Source: Luscinia megarhynchos
Lineage: Eukaryota > Chordata > Aves > Passeriformes > Turdidae
Length of the DNA: 64,000 bases
Direction of reading: 5' to 3'
NCBI GenBank assembly: GCA_034336665.1
Contig: CM067589.1
Location: 4,245,290 to 4,309,289 of the forward strand
Part shown: piece after piece, positions 31,430 through 42,739 of the stretch
Numbering within the stretch: the stretch's first letter is position 1
How the letters are laid out: each line of letters begins with the position of its first letter
Made by a program: the position numbers and the translations under genes
The notes under the pieces: model-generated
Told to the model about the DNA's origin: nothing
What the model saw: only the letters and a program-made list of their open reading frames with translations
Database searches by the model: none

Positions 31430-34400
31430 GTACTGCGTTGTTCTTGTTTCCAGGAGAGAGAACAAGGATGTTTGTTGCAAAAATAGGCTGCCTACCTCTA
31501 CACGACCCCTTCTCCAGCCACAGCCTGTTTTTTCTCACATTGCTTTCTTGCCAACAGTTCTTGGTTGGCTCCATGGCTATCTGGTTATTGGCCTTTGAGA
31601 CACCTTATCATCTGAGCTTCTGCATCACTTGTGGTTCAGACATCCATATGGACTTGGACTGAAAAAGGAGAAGTAGAGAGGGAGAAAGGGGAAAAGCTAT
31701 ATAAGCTATCTCTAAGTTTGGGGGTTAAAGTCTTTATAATCCCCCACATTTTAATATACAATTTGACTGCAAAAATAAAAGGCAAAAAGGTTTACATCAG
31801 GACAATCACAGGGTGCAACATTTTAGTAGGAACTTCAGTTGTTCTTGGTGACCATCCAAATAAAATATCCCAACAATAGTGTTCCCTGTCTTGCTTTGGT
31901 TGCTCCATCACTCAGTGGATTTTTCTGCATCAGGATGAATGGCAATCAAAAATTCCAGTCTGTTTTCTCAAGCTTCCTTAAATAGCATTTTTCCCATCCA
32001 AGTGAGATTCATTCAGTAGGAATAGGCTGCTGATGTTAAGTCAGTGTATAATTAAATGATAACAATTGGTAGGATATAAGAGGAGTTGAATTACCAAAAT
32101 CACATCCCATAATATCAAGCAAGTTACAAGCACAAATATTAGAGTACTTGTATGTACCATAATGTTGTCTACAAATACAAAATCACAAGGGGTTCTCACA
32201 CAAGCACATCCATTCCATCAGTCCCATACTCTGCGCTCTAGGGGCTAGAGTGCATCTCCATTGGGATTTAATCCTGACACAAAGATTGGGTATATGGTAT
32301 GTACTGAAGCACCATGCACTTTTACAACAAAAACTGTGGTTTACAGTTAGTGGGGTCATAAAGGAAAATTAATAGTTGCTACTATTATCTAGTTGCTAGG
32401 AGTGGAATTCCCTTTTGTATTATCCCAGGTTACCTTTTGAATGCCACCTTCCTTTGTAATTGCTGCCTCAGTAAATTGTACCCACAGGAGAGAAGTGTGT
32501 GTAATCCAGAATGCATACGGTTGCCGTACTGATTAGCATAAACAAAAGAAACAAGGGTTTCAACCCTGTGGGTTGAGCTTGTTGATATGTGAACCAAATT
32601 TGGTTCCTGCGGGCAATGACTGCTTCTACAAAAACGATAAGCAGTTCTTTGGTAAGTAACTCAATCTTCAGTGGGATGTTCTGGCACAATTCCCCATAAT
32701 GTTCCTGGAAAGATAAAACACTACAAGTCTCAGCAGAGTTGGCCTAGATAGATTACCCCTTAGTTGCTCAAGCTATATAACAGCTTGGAATAATGACAAA
32801 AGTACCTTTTCTCACTCAGTATCTGTGTTCTCTCTATTTAAATGCAATTAGTTAAGTAATAAAAATGTCTTTGGTTCATCACAGTCAGTTTGGCCTCAAG
32901 TGTGTAATCTCAGCTTCTAGTTCATGAACTGCTTCCCACACTACTGTTCCTGCTTCACTTTTAGAGGGGTGGTGGTGTCTCCTGCAATTAGAATATTATA
33001 TAATTACATGTCCAGAGAAAGTGAGACTGTAAATGTTTGGCAAGCACAGCCTGTACAATTGTAGGGAAATGTTTATACTCATATGAGAGTCTGATAAAGG
33101 TGTTTTGTCCACTCTTCCAGGCAAGTGCAAATTGAGCCTTGTCATGTTCCTGGCATGGAATCATAAATAAATGTTTATTTCACATCCAGGGTTGCTATAC
33201 ACGAGTGGAAGGCTCTCTAAATTTGAGTTACAAGTTCTGCAGAATTTAGCATAGCAGCAATTGAAGGCCCACTATTGGCAATCAATTGCCTGTAATAAAC
33301 TGTAAGATATGACTCTCTTCAGCTATTTCAGGAGCCAGAAAGGAGAATTAGGAGAGTGAGAGAGTGAGAGAGTGAGAGAGTGAGAGAGTGAGAGAGTGAG
33401 AGAGTGAGAGAGTGAGTGAGTGAGTGAGTGAGTGAGTGAGTGAGTGAGTGAGTGAGTGAGTGAGTGAGTGATTTTCTCCTGGTCTGCTACCAGCCCATCA
33501 ATGCCCAAGCACATTGCTGCTTCGAGTGTGGCTGTTAGGTTTGCAATATTGGGTACCCCAGCTGTTAGTGAGGCCAAATTGGTTAGAACTACAGAAACTC
33601 CCCCTCATGCCACAGCAAAAGTCCAGCACTGAGATACACCAGCAATCCTTGAAATGGGACTGCAGTCACCGCTTGAAGCAAGCACACTGCAGTCTCTGGA
33701 TTTCTTTTAGGATTAGGGTTAGCATTTGAACTGAAGGTCCACACACTCCTGTCCAGCAGACACCAGGTTTGATAATTCAAAACCCAATACATTTTCATTG
33801 TGATCTTTAACTGGGAAAGGAGTAGAGCTGACATTCACTTCTCACCATAAATTACCCTTATTAATTCAGTTTAAAAAGCTCCATCTGCTTTGGTGATTTT
33901 AACTTTGCCATCCCATACACACAACTTCTCAGGATCCCAGTGCATTAGTACTGAATGTTGTGCTCCCCTACCTATTACAAACTTTATTAATTGTTGATGA
34001 AAACTAACTAAAATGCTCATGTCTGGGCCATTATTATGTCCTCATTGATAGCATTCCACTTCTTGGATTTCAGTCTTGCCTGGCTTGTGGCCATAGTGAT
34101 CTTGCAATTCAAGATCTGATCAAATGGGGTCATTTTTCCTGTGTGATTTACTGCTTTACCCCAAGGTTTTGCAGTGGATCAGGCTTCATGCATGGGGGAA
34201 TTTGAAAGAGAGGAAGATTCATCTTTACTCAGTTCTCTGTTGTCAGGATCACCCCTCTTGAAAGGCTTTGAACTTCCTGCCTAATAAAGAGGCAGCCTTG
34301 GGAGTTAAGGTTCTCTCTAATCATGTACCATCAGGAACACTCCCAGCCCTCAGTATCCTTGGGTTCCTTCCTTAGACAGCATAATTTGATCATCACCCCT

Positions 34401-34600
34401 CAGGAACATTCCACACATATTCAGTTTCCAACTCCCTTTCCAGCTCCTGTGGAAGTCTTCTATACTTTTACTGGAACTTTGATATCTTGGTCACTGTATA
34501 TGGAAGGGGTGCAGCTGGCTGCAGTTTCTTAGCTGGGGAGTGAGCTTGGTGGATGGGAGTGGATCCCCTTGGGAAATGCAGAGACACTGCAAGACCTGGC
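31430..34600 (-). mobile_element. Decayed retroelement sequence between keratin units (tentative)
   Basis: Sequence not belonging to the keratin unit separates two tail-to-tail keratin genes. On the minus strand, 33840-33480 and 33300-32880 can be read in shifting frames as a hydrophobic, Ala/Leu-rich and Cys-containing stretch that loosely resembles a retroviral envelope region. It is broken by stops and by a simple repeat. The assignment is weak; no reverse transcriptase motif was found here. Confidence 0.35.
33351..33470. repeat. (AGAGTGAG)n changing to (GAGT)n simple repeat
   Basis: About 120 bases of purine-rich tandem repeat. The left part has an 8-base periodicity; the right half is pure GAGT tetramers. 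The mirrored plus/minus open frames are repeat artefacts. Confidence 0.95.
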
Positions 34601-34619
34601 TGGGGGTCAGGGACTGCCC

Positions 34620-35613
34620 TCAGCCCTCTCTCACCTTCTCTCTTGCAGGTTGAGAGTGGAGATGGTTATGATCTTGGAGCTGGGCTGCTGCTGTGGGGAT
34701 AATTCGCTGCCACTGCAGAGTTTTGGTCTTCACTGCTTCTCCTGACTTTAACGAATTGAGACCTTTTCTACACCGGATCTCACTGGGAGGGACCATCCCC
34801 ATCTGCTCCGGGGGAAGCCTGGGACCCCGATGTGCTTCCTCTCTCTGGAGGGAGCATCTCCTGGCTGCCTCTGCCATCCCCAGGACATCACACAGGAAGT
34901 GTGTGTGAGAGCCGATGGAAAACCAAAACAGCCTCCTCTCTCCACTTTCTCTCTCCTTTTCAGGCCGCCCAGCCCTGCTGTTTTCTGCCCCTGCTTTGGC
35001 AGTTTTTGCTACATTTTAGTTCAACACCCCACATCCACCCGGCCCCCTGCTGCTCCTGCCATGGCTTTGGGATTTTTGCTATGCTTTTTTGCCTCCCCAA
35101 GCCTGCTCACCTCTGCAGTTCCAGCTCGCCACTCCGAGGTTCCTGATACAGCACATTTCGCCACCCAGAGTGGCACTGAGACCGGCTGCTTCCCGTGAGT
35201 TTTGCAAAGGGAGCCGCCTCCCCTCTCCTCCCCCGCCTGAGCCGCCATTACCGCGTGAGGGAGACGAGGCCGAGCTCGCGCCACAGCGCCCCCTGCTGGG
35301 CAATCATCACACCCGCCCTGCCCGGCCGGGAGCCAGCAACGCCCCTGCTGGCTGTGCCCGGAACTGCACCCAAGGGGAAAGTGCCTGCAGCCCAGAGCAG
35401 CTGGGACTGGTTTCTGCTGCTGTTTGGTGCTGCTGCCGGTGATGGTGTTTGTTTGCTATACATATATTTATTAGTAAAGGACACTTATTCCTTTTCCTAT
35501 ATCTTTGTCTGAAAACCCTCTAATTTCAAAGTTGTAATAATTTGGAGGGAAGGATTATTTTCCATTTCATGAAGGTTCTCATCTTTCTTGGCAGACATCT
35601 GTCTTTTAAACAA
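34620..35613 (+). mobile_element. ERV LTR-like block, CpG-rich
   Basis: This G/C- and CpG-rich block has 'cgcgccacagcgccccctgc' at its centre. A/T-rich U5-like sequence follows ('tatatctttgtctgaaaacc') and ends near 'gtcttttaaacaaac'. Homology with other keratin 3' flanks resumes right after, at about 35614, which marks the right boundary. The left boundary is uncertain. Many intact CpGs suggest a young insertion. Confidence 0.55.
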
Positions 35614-35928
35614 ACGTGCTGCTCCTGGGGCCTAGTTTGGGTAATGCAGGGGCAGAGAAGGAAGAGATGAGGCTGTTCGCTGTTCCTGGACATTGCTGTT
35701 TCCCTTCCTCATTCCTGCAACGCTTTGGAGCCATCTTTTCCCTGTTTGCCGTTGGCTATGGAGTAGCCAGGGATGTATTTCAGCATCACCAAAGGAAAAG
35801 GCAGAGAATTAAATCCACAACAGGGAGTTTCACATTCTGTGCCTCCACCTTTTACCCTGAGAAGACTAGACTGCAAGATTTGCCATAGAAAGAAAGACAA
35901 CGTAGAGGCCAAGGCTTGGATGCACAAC
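35614..35928 (-). repeat. Keratin unit 3' flank behind the 36215 copy
   Basis: Matches the flanks behind 46637, 52928 and 60073, for example 'tagccagggatgt' and 'aagagatgaggct'. Confidence 0.7.
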
Positions 35929-35934
35929 TTTAAT
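35929..35934 (-). terminator. Poly(A) signal ATTAAA (36215 copy)
   Basis: TTTAAT on the plus strand, in the same position and context as the AATAAA of sister genes. Confidence 0.75.
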
Positions 35935-36214
35935 GAATGTAAGGTAGAAACAGAGGTGGCTCACAGAGAGCACCAGGAGCAGCCACTAAGATGCAGTGGA
36001 GCTCCTGCAGGGTGCCTGCCCTAAGGAGAGAGGGAGGGCAACACATCCCCCTAGGCTGGCCAGAGGAAACATGGACAGCAAAGGAAAGACAAAAAAAAAG
36101 TAGAAGGGAAACAATGGCTCAGACACTAAATACAATGTCTTAAAGCTCTATATCTGCCCAGAGCCAGATCCTGAGGTCATGGAAGTTCTTGCCTAAAGAC
36201 TTTAGACAGCAGAT

Positions 36215-36534
36215 TTAGCAGGGACGGCATCTGCTGCCACCATAGCGGTTGGTGATGCAGGAGAGGTCAAAGCCCCCAGAGTTGATGGGAACTCCATCAC
36301 AGCTGAGGATGCTGCCAACAGCAGCAGAGGTGGAGGATCCCACCACGGTGTTCTGTGGGAAGGAGCTGAGGATGGGGGCCGAGGCAGGGTCACCACCACA
36401 GGCGAGGGCTGGATGGCCACATGGGAGTCCTGGCACTGCCTGACACAGCACTCATTGCAGCTGTTGGCCAGCGGGGTGGGGCCGCAGGGCTGGCAGCAAG
36501 GGTTGCAGGGCTGGCAGCAAGGGTTGCAGGACAT
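36215..36534 (-). pseudogene. Feather beta-keratin with +2 frameshift
   Basis: ATG 36534 follows acceptor and 21-base leader as usual. The head has three extra residues from an internal duplication of the NPCCQPC unit (visible as the doubled 'gcagcaagggttgcagg' at 36492-36530). The frame is open through [15 protein letters not shown]. Two extra G bases at 36374-36381 (gatgggggccgagg versus gatggggccagg in sisters) then shift the frame. The rest of the keratin, to CRPC and TAA at 36215, is intact in the new frame. Promoter, exon 1 and poly(A) signal remain. Either a young pseudogene or an assembly error in a G/C run. Confidence 0.85.
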
Positions 36535-36864
36535 GGCTCGAGGTCACAGGTGCACCTGGCACAGAGGGCAGGGAGAAGCAGAAAATGAGAACCCATGAGG
36601 AGCAGCACTGCACCCAAAAACCCTGCAGCCAAGCCACCTGCTGGCCCACATTGCACTGCCCTGCTCAAAGCCCAGAAGCCACCTGAGCCAAGTCCCAGCC
36701 TCTCTCTGTCTGCACAAGACCTTCTCTCCCCTGCCCTCTCCCAGCACAAGCAGCTCCCAGCCCTGGCTGTGACAGCCCCTGTCAGCTGAGACCTACATCC
36801 AGGAAAGAGCTGGTCTTGAAGCAGGAAGAGGGAGAGGAGAAGGAGAAAGAGGTTTTCCACTCAC

Positions 36865-37000
36865 CTGATTCCTGAGGAGAAGAGTTGAGAGAAGTGGATG
36901 AGAGCAGATAGAGTTGGGCTGCCTTTTATAGCAGTCCTTCACTGCCTCAGGCCCAGAGGCACCTTAGTGGAAGTAATAATTTTGTGACCAGCTCATGTCA
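36865..37000 (-). promoter_or_regulatory. Promoter and exon 1 of the 36215 copy
   Basis: Minus-strand TATAAAA at 36930-36924. Exon 1 ends at 36865 with donor gtgagt. The conserved TGGTCACAAAATTATTACTT element lies at 36970-36996. Confidence 0.83.
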
Positions 37001-37495
37001 AATGCAAACCACATAGCTAATGATAGGGCTGTGTCCTGGTTTCCTGCATTGCTACCTTTTCATTTCCTGGCTAATTCCGCATGCTTTCCTGTATGAAGAT
37101 CCCTTTCTGTAAGTGCTGGGATGAGAGCATCAATGATTTCCAGGGCAGAAAGACGTCAGCACAGGGAGAAGTCTCACGTTAATTGTTATTCCATGCCCTC
37201 TGGGCAGGTGATGTTTACCTGTGTCATTCCTGTGGTCTTGTGGCAATGTTGTCAGAAAATTGGCACTGTTCTTTGCTTCTCTCCCGTGTGTCCAAGGACT
37301 CCACTGTGAGGGGACATGCTGTGTCTCCACAACTGAGTTCCCAGCTAATGATGTTTCCTGACCTTATTTGAATGTACAGATTTTTGTTTGCTCCATGAAG
37401 ACGTGTGAGCACACATGTGTCAGTCCAGGCTTGTAGTAAAATCCCTGGTCAAATTAGCGGGAAGTTTATTCCAGGAGGTGTTCAAAAACACTTTA
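37001..37495 (-). repeat. 5' flank of the 36215 keratin unit
   Basis: Homologous to the upstream flanks of 23862, 46637, 52928 and 60073 ('cctggtttcctgcattg', 'ttttcatttcctggct'). It ends where a CR1 begins. Confidence 0.75.
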
Positions 37496-37499
37496 ATAA

Positions 37500-38475
37500 C
37501 AAGGCAGCCATTTCTCACAAGCAGTGTGTGTTCATGAGAGGGAAGTCCTGATTGTTAAATCTAATTTCCTTCCACAACAAGGTAGCCCACCTAGCTGATG
37601 AATGGTAGCCAACTGATGTAATTTCACCAGTTGCATCATTGCATCTTTTTTGCATTTCTATAAAGTTTTTGATACCATTTCTCACAGGATCCTTCTGGAT
37701 GAAATTTTCAGGACACAGCTGAATAAATACATTGCGTGATGGGTGAGCAACTGGCTCATGGGTCAGGCACAAAATGTGGCAGTGATGGGATGACATCAGA
37801 CTGGCAACTGGTCTCCAATGAGGTTCCTCACTTTTAGCATCGATCTTCTTCAACATCTCCGTAAACAACTGGGATGCAGGACTTGAACAAATACTATGTT
37901 CGCAGAGTATACAAAACTGGGAGGAGCTGTCAATTCCCTCAAAGGCAGAGAGCTCTGCAAAGAGACCTCAGTGAATTAGAGATGGGCAATCACCAACCAT
38001 ATACAGTTCAACAAGAGCAAGTACCATCTTCTGCCCCTGGGGTAGCGCAGCCCTGGATGTACAGACAGACTGGGGACTGAGAGGCTGGAGATCCAAGCTG
38101 AGGAAAGCAGCTTGGGGTAGATGGCAAGTTGGGTATGAGTTAGCAATGCCCTGGCAGGCAGGAGGGCCATCCATGTCTTGGGGGACATCAGGCCCAACAT
38201 TGCCAGCTGGGCAAGGGAGGGCATGTGCCACTCTGCTCAGCACTGGGCAGCCTCACCCTGAGTTGTAGGGGTAATTTTGGGCACCACAATATAAGAAAGA
38301 TATTGAGCTGTTAGAGAATGTCCAAAGGAAGGACACAAAACTGGTGAAGTTCTGGAGGGGATGCCGTGTGAAGAATCACTGAGATCACTTGGTTTATTCA
38401 GTCTGGATGAAGGGAGACTGAGGGGAGACCTCAGTGCAATCTATGACTTGTGGAGTGGCAGCCACTGATATCTTC
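37500..38475 (+). mobile_element. CR1 LINE (plus), truncated at 3' side
   Basis: Same CR1 region as 17470-18380 ('gagagggaagtcctgattgt', 'gcaactggctcatgggtcag', 'aaaactgggaggagctgtca'). It breaks off at about 38475, where ERV sequence begins. Confidence 0.85.
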
Positions 38476-38479
38476 TGTC

Positions 38480-39760
38480 TGCTTACCAGGTGTGGGAATC
38501 CTTAAAATCTGAAGGTTTTGAGAAAAATCCTCTCAACCCTACTAAAACTTAGAAATCAGATATTCAAATAGTAAAAGAATTTCTTCAAATTATTAAACTT
38601 GCTATTGTAGTTCAAGTTTTTCAGCTCTTCTCATAACCTTTTCATTTATTTACAGATTCTGCTTATGTTACTAATGTAATTAAAGAAATTTAAAAATCAG
38701 TTCTAAAAATGTTAATAATAACAACACTTTATATCGTTAGCTTTCATGTCTTTATACAATTTTACAATATAAAACTAATCCATATTTTGTTTCTCACATT
38801 AGGATTCATTCTTTACTTCCAAAGTTTTTAGTAAAAACACCCACAAAAGCAGACAAATTAAGAAATTATTTCAAACACTTTACCAAACATTTTTAAACAA
38901 GCAAAACTAAGTCATGCCTTTTTTCACCAAACTCTCAAACACTTATGCAAATGTTTCAAATTTCCAAAATCAAGCTAAAGCTACTATTAGTACTTGCCCT
39001 AATTGTACAACTTGTGCAACCTCCTATTTCTACAGGAGCAATCAACCCGCAGGGTTTGCAAAGCCTGCAATTATAACAGACAATTATCACTACATACCCT
39101 TCCTTTAGTAAATTTAAAAATGTTCATGTTTCAGTAAACATGTTCTCTAGTGCAGTTTTTGCTTCGGTCCACACAAGTAAAACAAGTAATCATGCCTGTC
39201 AATACTTTTTGCAAACTTGTACTTCATCAAGTGTGCCCCAAGAAATAAAAAATAAGAATAGTCCTGCATATATGTATATATATATATATGTCAAAAATTA
39301 GCCACATTTAAAAAAGATTAAAGTGTTGGTCACATCTTTAGTATTCCTCACTCTCCCACAAATCAAGCAATTATTAAGAAGACCCATCAAACATTAAAAC
39401 ATATTCAACAGATGGAGGGAGTAGAGGTCACACCACAGATGAGGTTAAACAAAGCATTATATGGTTTTAATTTCTTGAACAGCTTTTTTGCAGAATCTGA
39501 TACCCCAATTTTTAGAAATTTTTCAAATAATACACATGGAAAAATTGAAAGAAAATCCTCCTGTTTTAATTAGAAACCCTGAGACAGGACAAATAGAAGG
39601 TCCTTTCCAATTAATAACCTGGGGAAAAGGGTATGCTTGTGTCTCGACAGGTCCAGGAGTTAAGTGGATTCCAGCGAAAAACATCAAACCATATCACACC
39701 CAACAACGTGTTGACGAGTTCAAGACCGTAGAAGCAAGTACACAGACATGAGCTGAACAG
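38480..39760 (+). mobile_element. Endogenous retrovirus pol remnant (RNase H to integrase)
   Basis: The first part reads like a retroviral RNase H end (the DSAYVTN motif at about 38656). A His/Cys zinc-binding region with CPNCTTC follows at about 38920-39050. An integrase C-terminal-like open frame (39488-39751) contains a GPFQLITWGKGYA core. Stops, frameshifts and A/T drift show decay; it is not functional. No gag or protease is adjacent. Confidence 0.75.
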
Positions 39761-40345
39761 AGGGATCATGGGTCACACCTGACATTCCTTGTTCATTGGT
39801 GGAACCTGCAGACTCTGATTTTGTGTTATTTATAAACATGTCAACTGTTGGTTCCGTAGAGCTTTTTCAGCAAAGGCGTGGCTTTTGTTTTGTTGTATTA
39901 TTGATACCCTCTACTGGATTTTCAAAGGTGAAATTTTTATTAGATGTCAAAAGCATAGTTTTTTAATTGAAATTTTTGGGAAAATACTTTGCCAAAAATT
40001 AGCTTGTGAAAAGGATGGAGCAAAATCGAATTTCGCTGGTGTTGGTTAGTTTTAATTGTTTCTTGTTGTGCAAATTTGCCTGTGGAACAACCAAAATCAA
40101 GAGTTTGGATGACCTTAGCCAAGGCAGCAGGCTTGGATACCATAAGTTGGTCTAACTCGGAACCAGAAAATCCTTTCTCAACCTGTCTAGTCAGTGTGCC
40201 AGTAAAGTATTTGCACTTGATCAAAAAGCAACTTCATAGTAACCATGGTGAAATTGACAATGGGAGCAATCCTCCATTGCACTGGAACATTTGGGTCAAA
40301 GAACTTCCCAAAGCAGTATCTGAACCCCAAGAGGTAGGGGGATTG
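39761..40345 (+). mobile_element. ERV envelope 5' remnant
   Basis: Continuous with the integrase end. A hydrophobic leader-like stretch (about 40035-40080) is followed by an open frame at 40076-40354 resembling the start of a retroviral surface glycoprotein, with a short NPFSTCLV motif. It is truncated: the rest of env and the 3' LTR are missing, and the sequence switches to a keratin 3'UTR relic at about 40370. Confidence 0.65.
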
Positions 40346-40369
40346 GTGGTCTAGTTGTCATTGGCAGTA

Positions 40370-40668
40370 GAGTAACAGAGGATGCCTTCATCAGCTCTAA
40401 GAGAAAGGGCAAAAAGTAAAATCCACTGCAGGTGCTCCCACCTTGTTCTTTCTCTATCTTTTTCCATGAGCAAACTGGAATAGCTCCTACAGGAAGTATC
40501 GGGGCAGCGACTAAGATGCAGTGGAGATCCTGCAGGTTGTCTGTAGGCCACTCCTGTGGAAACAGGGAGGGCAACATGTCCCCACTAGACTGGCCTGGGG
40601 AGCTAAAGACAACAAAAGAAAGAGAAAAATGGAAGAAGGAAATAGTAACCTGAAGCTCTCTCATGTGC
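40370..40668 (-). pseudogene. Keratin 3'UTR relic without coding exon (inverted)
   Basis: On the minus strand, keratin 3'UTR and flank phrases occur ('ccccaggccagtctagt', 'cactgcatcttagtcgctgc', 'gcagtggattttactttttg'). They abut the promoter flank of the 41440 gene in the same configuration as 24950 and 47725. Confidence 0.7.
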
Positions 40669-40984
40669 CCAAACAGTGGAAACTTCGGGCATGCAAGTGA
40701 GAAGCACTAGAGTGTTGCCACTTTCCTGACAACTTTGCCATAAACAAATCTACAGGCATGAAACAGGTTCACATCACCAGCCCACAAGGGATGCTGCCAG
40801 CCCTTGATCTGAGCATTGTGACTGTACTGATGTTTTTCTGCCCTGAAGTTCTTGAACCTCTCATCTTGACACTTTAAGAAGTTTGCATAAAAGAAAGCGT
40901 GTGGAATGCACTAGGAAATGAAAAGGCAGCAGTGCAAGAAATCAGGACACAGCCCTACCATTAGCTGGGATAGTTTGCATTTGA

Positions 40985-41118
40985 AATGAGCTGGTCAGAA
41001 AATTATTACTTCCACTAAGGTGCCTCTGGGCCTGAGGCACTGCAGGACTGCTATAAAAGGCAGCCCAACTCTCTCTGCTCTCATCCACTTCTCTCACCTC
41101 CTTCTCCTCAGGAATCAG
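40985..41118 (+). promoter_or_regulatory. Promoter and exon 1 of the 41440 keratin
   Basis: Element CTGGTCAGAAAATTATTACT at about 40991-41010. TATAAAA at 41052-41058. Exon 1 ends at 41118, donor at 41119. Confidence 0.87.
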
Positions 41119-41439
41119 GTGAGTGGGAAACCTCTTCTGCCCCTCTTCCTGCTTCAAGACCAGCTCTTTCCTGGATCTAGGTCTCAGCTGACAGGGGCTG
41201 TCACAGCCCAGGGCTGGGAACTGCTTGTGCTGGGAGAGGGCAGGGGAGAGAAGGTCTTGTGCAGACAGAGAGAGGCTGGGACTTGGCTCAGGTGGCTCCT
41301 GGGCTTTGAGCTGGGCAGCGCAATGTGGGCCAGCAGGTGCCTTGGCTGCAGGGTGTTTGGGTGCAGTGCTGCTCCTCATGGGTCCTCACTTTCTGTTTCT
41401 CCCTGCCATCTCTGCCAGGTGCACCTGTGACCTCGAGCC

Positions 41440-41748
41440 ATGTCCAGCTGCCAGCCCTGCAACCCTTGCTGCCAGCCCTGCGGCCCCACCCCGCTGGCCA
41501 ACAGCTGCAATGAGTGCTGTGTCAGGCAGTGCCAGAGCTCCCACGTGGTCATTGAACCATCACCTGTGGTGGTGACCCTGCCTGGCCCCATCCTCAGCTC
41601 CTTCCCACAGAACACTGTGGTGGGATCCTCCACCTCTGCTGCTGTTGGCAGCATCCTCAGCTGTGATGGAGTTCCCATCAACTCTGGGGGCTTTGACCTC
41701 TCCTGCATCACCAACCGCTACGGTAGCAGCAGATGCCATCCCTGCTAA
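41440..41748 (+). CDS. Feather beta-keratin (intact)
   Basis: This gene encodes 102 residues: head [20 protein letters not shown], then [20 protein letters not shown] with SPVVV, beta core [15 protein letters not shown] through [13 protein letters not shown], and tail [11 protein letters not shown]. The acceptor ends at 41418, with a 21-base leader to ATG 41440. Residues MSS in place of MSC and HPC in place of RPC are specific to this copy. It is a structural feather filament protein like its sisters, and no lesion is visible. Confidence 0.96.
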   Translation: MSSCQPCNPCCQPCGPTPLANSCNECCVRQCQSSHVVIEPSPVVVTLPGPILSSFPQNTVVGSSTSAAVGSILSCDGVPINSGGFDLSCITNRYGSSRCHPC

Positions 41749-42035
41749 ATCTGCTGGCAACATCCTTGGGCAAGAACCTCCACGACCTCAGGACCTGGTT
41801 CTGGGCAGGAGATAGAGCTTTGGGACATTGTAATTAGAGTTTCAAGCCATTGTCCCCTTCTTCTCCTCTCTGCTTTTGCTCTTTCTTTTGCTGTCCATGT
41901 CTTCTCAAGCCAGTCCAGTGGAGATTTGCTGTCCTCCCCTCTCTCTGCAAGCCAAGCAGAGGGACATCCCCACTGCTTAGTGGCTGCTCCTGATGCCCTC
42001 TGTGAGCCACTCTGAGTAATTTTTTCTCTACATTC

Positions 42036-42041
42036 AATAAA
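42036..42041 (+). terminator. Poly(A) signal of the 41440 keratin
   Basis: Canonical AATAAA about 290 bases after the stop. Confidence 0.87.
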
Positions 42042-42064
42042 GCTACTTTGCATCCATATATGGG

Positions 42065-42665
42065 CCTCTGAGTCCTCCTTCATTCTGTAAGAACTCCTTC
42101 AGCACGCTCAGGGAAACTAGCTGGAGAAAGCAAATGGTGGGGTTCCATGTAGTGGATTTTCCTTTGTGCCTTTTCCCTTGACACTGAAAAGGTCATCCCT
42201 GACTTCTCAGCAGCCAAAGGCCATCAGGGGGATTGGCTCCAAACAGTGGCAGGAATGGGGAAAGGAAAAACAATTCCTGTGACCAGTCCACAACCTCATC
42301 TCTTCCTTCCCCACCACTCCCTTACCTGGCCTAGGCTCCATGGTATGCAAATAGAAACACAGGCAGATGAGATGCACTCCCTCAGCTCAGGCAGGCAAAG
42401 CTGCTGTCCAGACATGAAGGGCTGAGACAACTCACAAGTTTGAATTGGTATCAGCCATACTTAGGGTATGCAGTGGTAATTTGACTTTTGGTTGAGTTTG
42501 TGCAAATGACTTAGGGCTTCACTATAAGTTCACTTCCTCTTATGGGATGGATGTTATCTGAACATCGTCTTCCCTTTTGAGCAAATCATTGCCCAAGAGT
42601 ATCAGGTAAAGGATGACAGATCCTGCTGAACAAATGGTCTGCCAGAGACAGCCCACAGATCATGA
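42065..42665 (+). repeat. Keratin unit 3' flank
   Basis: Paralogous to 30850-31420, and in inverted form to flanks behind minus-strand copies. No gene. Confidence 0.7.
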
Positions 42666-42666
42666 A

Positions 42667-42735
42667 GTCATAGAATGGTTTGGGTTAGAATGGATTATAC
42701 AGATCATCTAATCCCACCCAGGTGCCAAAATCACA
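42667..42735 (-). mobile_element. Short CR1 3'-end fragment
   Basis: 'gtcatagaatggtttgggtt' followed by 'cagatcatctaatcccacc' is the reverse complement of a CR1 3' terminus. Confidence 0.7.
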
Positions 42736-42739
42736 GATG

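Noticed and set aside
33323..33577. Ser/His/Leu/Thr repeat protein
   Set aside because: Product of the GAGT simple repeat.
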